This document shows positions 56,720 to 64,000 of a stretch of DNA of 64,000 bases, one piece after another (the first letter of the stretch is position 1; every line of letters begins with the position of its first letter). The stretch covers positions 617,162,092 through 617,226,091 of the forward strand of contig NC_133328.1 in NCBI RefSeq assembly GCF_042186555.1, given 5' to 3'. The notes beneath the pieces were generated by a model that made no database searches, had not been told where the DNA came from, and worked only from the letters and a program-made list of their open reading frames with translations. The stretch is from Aquarana catesbeiana. Lineage: Eukaryota > Chordata > Amphibia > Anura > Ranidae. A program made the position numbers and the translations under genes.

Positions 56720-57285
56720 GAAGAGTTACTATAGAGGAAGAGTTACTATAGAAAAAGAGTTACTATAGAAGAAGAGTTACTATAGAGGGAGAGTTACTAT
56801 AGAGGAAGAGTTACTATGAAGAAGAGTTACTATAGAAAAAGAGTTACTAGAGAAGAAGAGTTACTATAGAAAAAGAGTTACTATAGAAGAAGAGTTACTA
56901 TAGAAAAAGAGTTACTATAGAAGAAGAGTTACTATAGAAGAAGAGTTACTATGAAAAAGAGTTACTATAGAAGAAGAGTTACTATAGAAAAAGAGTTACT
57001 ATAGAAGAAGAGTTACTATAGAAAAAGAGTTACTATAGAAGAAGAGTTACGATAGAAGAAGAGTTACTATAGAAAAAGAGTAACTATAGAAGAAAAGTTA
57101 CTATAGAAAAAGAGTTACTATAGAAGAAGAGTTACGATAGCGGAAGAGTTACTATAGAAAAAGAGTTACTATAGAAAAAGAGTTAGTATAGAAGAAGAGT
57201 TACTATAGAAAAAGAGTTACTATGGAAGTAGAGTTACTATAGAAAAAGAGTTACTATGGAAGGAGAGTTACTATAGGAGGAAAAG
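56700..57285. repeat. 18-bp minisatellite (AGAGTTACTATAGAAGAA)n
   Basis: About 32 units, mostly alternating AGAAGA and AGAAAA versions of AGAGTTACTATAG. The same word, inverted, is at 56390-56412 in the palindrome arm, so the array probably grew from the element's own inverted repeat. Confidence 0.95.
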
Positions 57286-57828
57286 TTCCTCTACCAACAT
57301 TTACAATATGAATGACCTATGTAAGTTAATAAAAAAGGTTATGCCCACTTTTGCATTACTATGGGTACAGGCCGGGTATATTGGTGACGGTGAGGCCTAT
57401 CCTAGGATGGGGAATGCTCGGCGCGGCAGCAGCTGGATTTTCTGCTTTGTGAGATCAGGATGAAAATAGAACACGTGTGTCATGACAGCCTGTCACATTG
57501 TATGACTTCTCATGATACGGCACATGCTGGCCAGCACAAGTTATATTTGTAATGCAAAGAACTGATCTGCTGCCAGATCTACTGAAAAGGCCCATCATAC
57601 ATTCCTTATGTACCCAACATAATGCTATGGAGGCCAGGAAAGAGGCAGATAAATTGGAATTACGTTTTGGATACATTGTGTTTAAACTGTATTTAAAGCC
57701 AAATTTAATTTTTTTTTGTTTTGTATACAGTTGTGATGGATTAGAACCCCTGATTACTCTGCCACTACATGCTGTAGAGAGTCTGGTGATTCAATTATGT
57801 TATTCTGCAGAGAGACTGGTTACTCAGC

Positions 57829-57978
57829 TACACAAAAGTATTGGGACGCCTTTACATGCACATAAACTTTAATGGCATCCCAGTCTAATGCCCTGTACAC
57901 ACGGTCGGATTTTCCGATGGAAAAACTGCGATCGGATTGTGTTGTCGGTAATTCCGACCGTGTGTGGGCTCCATCGGA
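57829..57978. mobile_element. Tc1 terminal-repeat fragment abutting a truncated ranid-type MITE
   Basis: 57829-57886 (CAAAAGTATTGGGACGCC ... AATGGCATCCCAGTCT) is the inverse of the end of the Tc1 fragment at 45540-45592. It runs straight into TAATGCCCTGTACACACGG (57887), a short MITE copy to about 57978. Confidence 0.8.
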
Positions 57979-58142
57979 CTTAGCTAATGCAGTAATTTAG
58001 AAATCAGATGAAAGGTTTAGCGCTGGGAGATACTTTTTGAAAGATAAAAAGTGCATTTTATATACAACTATATAGATCAGACCAAAATGAGGGACAAATG
58101 AGGAGGAAAGAGGGACATTGCTCCAAATCAGGGACAGTTGGG

Positions 58143-59460
58143 AGGTGTGCATGCTGCAGAGAGCCTGGTGACTCAGCTACAGCATGTTGCAGAGAGCCGG
58201 GTGACTCAGCTATGGCATGCTGCAGAGAGCCTGGTGACTTAGCTATGGCATGCTGCAGAGAGCCCCAGTGACTCAGCTATGGCAAGCTGAAGAGAGCCTG
58301 GTGACTTAGCTATGGCATGCTGCAGAGAGCCTGGTGACTTAGCTATGACATGCTAAAGAGAGCCTGGTGACTCAGCTACAACATGTTGCAGAGACTTTGG
58401 TAACTCAGCCATGGCATGCTGCAGAGAACCTAAGGACTCAGCTACAGTATGGCATGCTGCAGAGAGTCTAAGGACTCAACTATGGTATGCTGCAGAGAGC
58501 CTGGCGACTCAGCTATGGCATGCTGAAAGAGCCTGGTGACTCAGCTATGGCATGCTGCAGAGAGCCTGGTGACTCAGCTATGGCATGCTGAAAGAGCCTG
58601 GTGACTCAGCTATGGCATGCTGCAGAGAGCCTGGTGACTCAGCTATGGCATGCTGAAGAGAGCCTGGTGACTTAGCTATGGCATGCTGCAGAGAGCCTGG
58701 TGACTCAGCTATGGCATGCTGCAGAGAGCCTGGTGACTCAGCTACAGCATGTTGCAGAGAGCCGGGTGACTCAGCTATGGCATGCTGCAGAGAGCCTGGT
58801 GACTTAGCTATGGCATGCTGCAGAGAGCCCCAGTGACTCAGCTATGGCAAGCTGAAGAGAGCCTGGTGACTTAGCTATGGCATGCTGCAGAGAGCCTGGT
58901 GACTTAGCTATGACATGCTAAAGAGAGCCTGGTGACTCAGCTACAACATGTTGCAGAGACTTTGGTAACTCAGCCATGGCATGCTGCAGAGAACCTAAGG
59001 ACTCAGCTACAGTATGGCATGCTGCAGAGAGTCTAAGGACTCAACTATGGTATGCTGCAGAGAGCCTGGCGACTCAGCTATGGCATGCTGAAAGAGCCTG
59101 GTGACTCAGCTATGGCATGCTGCAGAGAGCCTGGTGACTCAGCTATGGCATGCTGAAAGAGCCTGGTGACTCAGCTATGGCATGCTGCAGAGAGCCTGGT
59201 GACTCAGCTATGGCATGCTGCAGAGAGCCTGGTGACTCAGCCATGGCATGCTGCAGAGATCCTGGTGACCCAGCCATGGCATGCTGAAGAGAGCCTGGTG
59301 ACTCAGCTATGGCATGCTGCAGAGAGCCTGGTGACTTAGCTATGGCATGCTGCAGAGAGCCTGGTGACTTAGCTATGGCATGCTGCAGAGAGCCTGGTGA
59401 CTCAGCTACAACATGCTGCAGAGACTTTGGTAACTCAGCCATGGCATGCTACAGAGAGCC
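58143..59460. repeat. 33-bp minisatellite with higher-order 565-bp duplication
   Basis: About 40 units of GCATGCTGCAGAGAGCCTGG followed by TGACTCAGCTATG. A run of variant units starting ACAGCATGTTGC at 58179 recurs in the same order at 58744, so a 565-bp block was duplicated. The 33-bp unit keeps frames open (11-residue repeats SPGSLQHAIAE on the minus strand), but there is no sign of a gene. Confidence 0.95.
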
Positions 59461-61573
59461 TGACAAGGATCTATAGGTTTCCTGGTTAATTTACAACGTG
59501 GTTTTGCTTTCTGGTCACATATAATTGACTTGCCTTTGGCGGAGTTCCTCTTTAAGGTCTGTTTGACTATCTCCCTAAACTATCTCCCTAAAAGTTCCGT
59601 TCTCCTAAAATGTCACCGCCGCTCATTTTCTATGGATATCCAAGTGATAAGGTCCTTGAAAGGATACACCAAATACCTTGAGGGTCTAAAAATACCTTGA
59701 AATGTTTTCAATTTCCTCTCTGGGCACATGAACAAAACCTCAACGTCCATTATCTGTCAGATCAATCAAGCTTTATTCAGACTGGATGTGCAAAGAGCAG
59801 CCATCTTGGGACTCTCCAAAAAGCGTGTAGCACTTTGGCTTTTTTTTCCCTCCTACATAGGTCAAGCTAAGGGGATTTTGACTACAATCTTTTTGTAGAA
59901 TCTTTTTTGTGATGGTTCTCAATAGGTAAGCAAGACCTTTTTTTTTTAATTTAAAGTATTTTCAGATTTACCAAAAAGTTCACTATACTGTCCTATGTGG
60001 GTACAGCAGCCACTGAGCTCATCATAGGCAACAGGAGAGAGTACACATAAAAAAAGGTTGTGCTCCCTCCTCTGACACTAGGGGGCACTGATCCTGACGG
60101 CTGCTCTGTCCTTACAGTGACTGGGAATGGAGCCCATCACAGGCTGCAGAGGATTTTAGGAAGTTCCTCTGCATTCTTTAAACAGAAAAGGAGTTTAACG
60201 AGGCCTAAAGGTCACTATGATGCATAATCCCAATTTCTGTACTCTGTACAATACCTTGCATGATCCAGAGCCATGCAAAATGGCCTGGTCATTAAGGGGG
60301 TAAATCTTCCCGGTCCTTAAGTGGTTAAAAACCACCAAAAAAATGATAAAAAATTTCATATGGGTACAGTGTAGCATGACCGTGCAATTGTCATTCAAAG
60401 TGCGACAGCGCTGAAAGCTGAAAATTGGACTGGGCAGGAAGAGGGTGAAAGTGCCCGGTATGGAAGTGGTTAAAGCCCAGCTTCATCCATTAGTGGGGGG
60501 GGGGGGGTAGGGTTAGAACCCCTTTAAGGTTTTTATTTCTGCCTGTAGATTTTTGCTCACTTTCTGCTGTGAACGTTTTCCATTCGCCACGGAATAGAGA
60601 AGTGATGGGTAATCTCCCCAGTGAATATACAAACAGCAACAAAAGCCAGATAGAGGTTCTAACCCTTCCCCATGTTGAACAAAACTGAAAGCTAAAAATC
60701 TGGGTGCAATTAGGCTTTAATTGGTTGTATTTATTGATTTATCATCCATGCTTAAAGTGGAGTTCCACCCACTTTTACAAGTCTTCAGCATCCCTCACTA
60801 AACTGTGCACTGTAAACGAATTGGATATTTTTAATTTTTTTTTTTCTCAGCACCTACTGTATATCAGCTGTATTCATTTTTCACTTCCTCCTCCCTGGCC
60901 GTGGCCCATCGCATCATTTCCTGTTTGCAATGCCTTCTGGGAAGGGGCGGCAACTTCCTCTGAAACTGCCCTTGCTATGGAAACCTGACCTGAAACCTAT
61001 TACACCGCTTGTGCTGCACTGAGCATGTGCGAGATCTGCAAGGATGAGATCCAGGAAGAAATACAGTCTGGCTTCAGATGCCCACACTTAAGATGGCCAC
61101 GGCCTGCTGTAAGTTTATAAAATAACAAACTACTGCTATAAACTAACAAAATAGACCTTAGTTTACAGACTAACTTTACTAGAATACATTAAGCTTGTGT
61201 ATTATAGGGGTATTTTTATTTAAAAAGTATCATTTCGTCCGGAACACCACTTTAATAGAGAGCAGAAGAAATATTTAACCTTGATTATCACAACCGTCGG
61301 AGCGCAAAAACAATGCGTAACGGCGTGTCGTGTCGTTCTACAACCTCACACTGAAGAAATGCAAGAAATGAGGAAACGATACAGTAGATGAGCAGGAATA
61401 GCTGCATGCCCCGATGAAAGTACAAACATTGGAAGAGGTTTCCCTGTGGGGTTTTGTGTTGCAGCAATAGAGACAAAAATGATTATAAAATATGTTTATT
61501 ACAAAGATAAATGGAATTACAAAAGCATAACTGTCTGTTAAAACATGAGCTCTGCGATAAAGGCTGGCAAACA

Positions 61574-61840
61574 TACATTATTTGCATAATGATACAGCTG
61601 TACAGTGCATGTTAAAACATAGCATGATATATATCAAAAATCATACTAGGAGAACGTGTTTCGACCATATATAGTAGAGGTCTTCTTCAGGGGAAAAGAA
61701 TTATACATTATTTGCTTAATGACACAGCTGTACAGTGCACGTTAAAACATAGCATGATATATATCAAAAATCATACTAGGAGAACCCCGACACGGTTCGA
61801 CCATATAAAGTAGAGGTCTTCTTCAGGGGAAAAGAATTAC
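61574..61840 (-). repeat. Two tandem 130-bp units each with a hammerhead-like motif
   Basis: TACATTATTTGC starts at 61574 and 61704. Minus strand, unit at 61648-61695: CTGAAGA (61690-61684), stem II GACC...GGTC, GAAA, CACGTT; core intact but with no clear stem I. Unit near 61785-61832: CTGAAGA (61826-61820), the same stem II, GAAC instead of GAAA, then CGTGTC with CCC/GGG stem I pairing. The tandem dimer layout is typical of hammerhead-bearing retroelements. Confidence 0.6.
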
Positions 61841-62846
61841 AGATTTCTAGAAAATACAATATGTAAATGAGTACATTGAAACACAGACAATAAAACATAC
61901 TGATTCCAAAAAAGTACATATTATTTTTAATAATTACCACTAACGGCTGTAAAACAAGCCTCCCAGATGATGTGCCAAGGGATATTGCTCGAGGATCCAG
62001 AATGCACGGCAGGAGCCCAAATAAACCCCCAGAGGGGCGAGCGCCCACGGGGCCAAAAAACTAAAAATAAACCAAAACTCACACTGAATATTATTATATC
62101 AGATCCACGGAACACTTTCCATCTCTTTCTGAGACCTTCTCAGTGACACAGCTCAGGAGTAGAAATGTTTGTAGGCTGCCAGCGTAGAAAGACCGAAATA
62201 AAACAATGGAAAAGGTTGTGTGAAAGCGAACCTATCAATCAAACCTGCCCCGGGATGAAGGGAGCACAAGCCAGCCTTGGCAAAGCACATTGCTGCTTGA
62301 AATAAAAAATGATATCCTCGACTTGCCTTGAATAAAAAGCTGATACTCCTAAAGACCCATCCGACGCTACTCCGGTGCGTTTTTGGCACTTTCTTAGCGC
62401 GTTCATTTTAATGGGGCCTCTCTCCACTCCAAAAATGCGCTAAAGAAGCTCATGCACCAAATTTTGGCACTGAGCCGATCGCATTCCATGTCGCATGTTT
62501 TGTCGAGCGGAAAAAAACGTTGCGACTGCTACCCGCGTTTGGGGTGCTGTTAAGAAATATTGGCCCCCCGTTCACACCTGGGCTCAGGTTTCTGCAAATG
62601 TGTGAAAAATGCAGCGGTGCCATTATTTTTTAACGCTACTCCAAAAGCGGCGCTTTGACACAAAACACACTGGGGCTCAGTGCCAAAATTCGGTACATGA
62701 GCTTCTTTAGTGCGTTTTTGGAGCGGAGGGAGACCCGTTCAAACAAATGTGGCTAAAGAAACGTGCAAGAATGAGAAGAATTCCAGGTATGGATAGTTCT
62801 ATATAATTATATTGGCCTGGCTTGGAGCAATGTAACTATGTATATA

Positions 62847-63290
62847 CATAGGTGTGCGCAGGGGGTGTGCCAGGTGTGCCTGGGCACACCCTAATCCCTC
62901 TGTGCAGTGCCGACTCCCCCTACTACCCAGGCTTCCCCCCCCCCCCCCCCGTGTTGCCCCCCTCCACAGTGCTTCTGGCTTCCCTCCTCTTCCCTCAGCT
63001 GCAGTGAGGGTTGTTTTAAGACAGAGAGGGGGAGGGGCTAGTCAATATGTCATTTACTGGCCAATGCCTTTTCTAAATGAACACAGTGAACACACTCACT
63101 CACTGTGTTCATTCATAACTGAAGCATAGTAAACTGTGTTTACTATGCTTCCGTTTGTGAATGAACAAGAAGCCGCTCAGCACAGCGCACTACCCATTCA
63201 TTCACCCCCCCCCCTAGGCAGCTGAGGCTGCAAAGAAAGTCATGGGTGTTTGAGCTTTGGGGTGCACACCCTAATGCAATAGGCTGCTCA
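62847..63290. mobile_element. Inverted-end element related to 5694-5866
   Basis: It starts ATAGGTGTGCGCAG and ends GGGGTGCACACCCTAATGC...GCTGCTCACATTGATG, sharing wording with the shorter copy at 5.7 kb. It includes C runs and GC-rich stretches. A 91-codon frame inside is not a recognisable protein. Confidence 0.55.
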
Positions 63291-63404
63291 CATTGATGTT
63301 TATACACCATACCTAGTCAATGCCCCTGGAAGCTGGAAATCGCTGTATTAGACAAAGCTACTCCAGTGATCTCCACTGCTAAGCGGCCGACCAGATGCAT
63401 TGGG

Positions 63405-63777
63405 AACGCAAGAGGCTGGCCTCCACCAAATGATTTGGAGGGGAGGCCCAAAACTTTTGGCAATATAGTGTGGATGAGCGAGTTTGACTGGCCTGCACAG
63501 AGTCCTGACCCCGACCCGATAGAACACCTTTGGGATGAAAAAGATTGGCATTCTCATCCAACATCAGTGTCTGACCTCACAAATGTGCTTCTGGAAGAAT
63601 GGTCAAACATAGACACACTCCTAAACCTTTTGGACAGCCTTCCCAGAAGAGTTGAAGCTGTTATAGCTGCAAAGTGTGGGCCAACTCAATATTGAACCCT
63701 ACGGACTAAGACTGGGATGCCCTATAAAGTTCATGTGCGTGTAATTGCAGGTGTCCCAATACTTTTGACAATATAGT
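63405..63777 (+). pseudogene. Rearranged Tc1-like fragment
   Basis: A piece of the GGGGI region is present inverted (about 63418-63436). It is followed by a terminal-repeat piece AACTTTTGGCAATATAGTG (63451-63471), then by the DDE end of the transposase (SPDPDPIEHLWDEKDW, where the E motif is kept) and the proper 3' terminal repeat ending at about 63777. It is the same family as 45030-45592. Confidence 0.8.
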
Positions 63778-63869
63778 ATATATCATTACAAAACAATATT
63801 GGAACAAACATTTTTTTTATACATTAAATTGATAATAAAAGCAAGAATTTTTTTTTTTTAATAACAAAC

Positions 63870-64000
63870 ATGTTATACTTACCTGCCCTGTGTAATGGTT
63901 TTGCACAGAGCAGCCGTGGATCCTCCTCTTCTTGGGTCCCTGGCCAGAGCTCCTGGCCCCACCCTCCTGCCACAAGTGCCCCAATGGGGGCACCCGAGCC
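63870..64000. repeat. Start of an interspersed repeat shared with 40560-40960
   Basis: ACTTACCTGCCCTGTGTAATGG at about 63880 resembles ATTTACCTGCTCTGTGCAATGG at about 40577, with similar GC-rich sequence after it. It is cut by the window edge. Confidence 0.5.

Larger units (their letters stand above)
56087..57325. mobile_element. Foldback element bounded by TTAA with inverted ends
   Basis: TTAA (56083-56086) then CTTACATAGGTC...CATGTTGGTAGAG at the left. At the right CTCTACCAACATTTAC...GACCTATGTAAG, then TTAA (57326-57329). TTAA targets suggest piggyBac-type mobilisation, but the ends are not a typical piggyBac CCY start, so the class is open. The interior is a long palindrome and a minisatellite. 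Confidence 0.65.
42355..64000. other. KCNQ3 intron 1 (partial), repeat-filled
   Basis: Everything to the right edge is interpreted as intron 1 on the minus strand, because exon 1 was not seen. Recognised repeats are listed separately. No element or gene is recognised in 42360-43330, 43810-44170, 45800-46760, 46830-47750, 48330-48780, 51110-51360, 55230-56080, 59470-61570 and 61850-62840, apart from scattered interspersed-repeat words. The GC-richer patch at 62850-63130 is repeat, not exon 1. Confidence 0.7.

Noticed and set aside
59143..59442. 99-codon frame of 11-residue repeats on the minus strand
   Set aside because: The 33-bp unit is a multiple of three, so open frames are expected; no flanking coding sequence.
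62854..63129. GC-richer patch considered as KCNQ3 exon 1 or a promoter
   Set aside because: It lies within an inverted-end repeat shared with 5694-5866 and encodes no Kv7 N-terminus on the minus strand.

Overview
The window is nuclear DNA from a vertebrate, very probably a frog and most likely a ranid. It is AT-rich and packed with transposable elements. Several copies of a short inverted-repeat element that I associate with ranid genomes are present (ends read TAATGCCGCGTACACACG), together with Tc1, hAT, DIRS-like, Penelope-like, L2-like and tRNA-SINE sequence. No bacterial or plasmid features were seen.

The only host gene found is KCNQ3 (Kv7.3, an M-current potassium channel subunit), on the minus strand. 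Six consecutive coding exons can be placed to the base by reading frame and AG/GT splice sites: exon 2 (42354-42264, S1), exon 3 (35343-35217, S2), exon 4 (23430-23255, S3-S4), exon 5 (13360-13208, S5 and turret), exon 6 (4306-4196, selectivity filter and S6) and exon 7 (2219-2124, end of S6 and start of the calmodulin-binding helix A). They total 754 nt and join in frame. Exon 1 lies beyond the right edge and exon 8 onward beyond the left edge. The Ala just before the TIGYGD filter and the 'GSGLALK' S6 end point to KCNQ3 rather than KCNQ2, KCNQ4 or KCNQ5.

Almost everything else is intronic repeat. Intron 3 carries a 6.7-kb hAT transposon (27880-34597) with 8-bp target duplications, 11-bp perfect terminal repeats and an uninterrupted 1093-codon BED/hAT transposase. 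It sits inside a decayed DIRS-type tyrosine recombinase gene. Intron 4 holds two full-length but broken Tc1-like elements (14309-15923 and 16413-18024). Intron 5 holds a Penelope-like GIY-YIG fragment, a deeply nested stack of short elements, a 760-bp palindrome and a tRNA-derived SINE. Intron 1, right of 42354, holds hAT MITEs, Tc1 fragments, minisatellites and long foldbacks.

The most interesting non-protein signal is a recurring RNA-like motif: CTGANGA, a short hairpin, then GAAAC followed by ACGTT, ATGTC or GCGTC. This is the core of a type I hammerhead self-cleaving ribozyme with a minimal stem III. It occurs at about seven loci, several times in tandem or inverted pairs, and once about 1 kb downstream of Penelope-like endonuclease sequence. 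At 8007-8090 and 11854-11931 the flanks pair as expected for stem I. Penelope-like retroelements are known to carry hammerheads; whether these copies cleave cannot be told from sequence alone.
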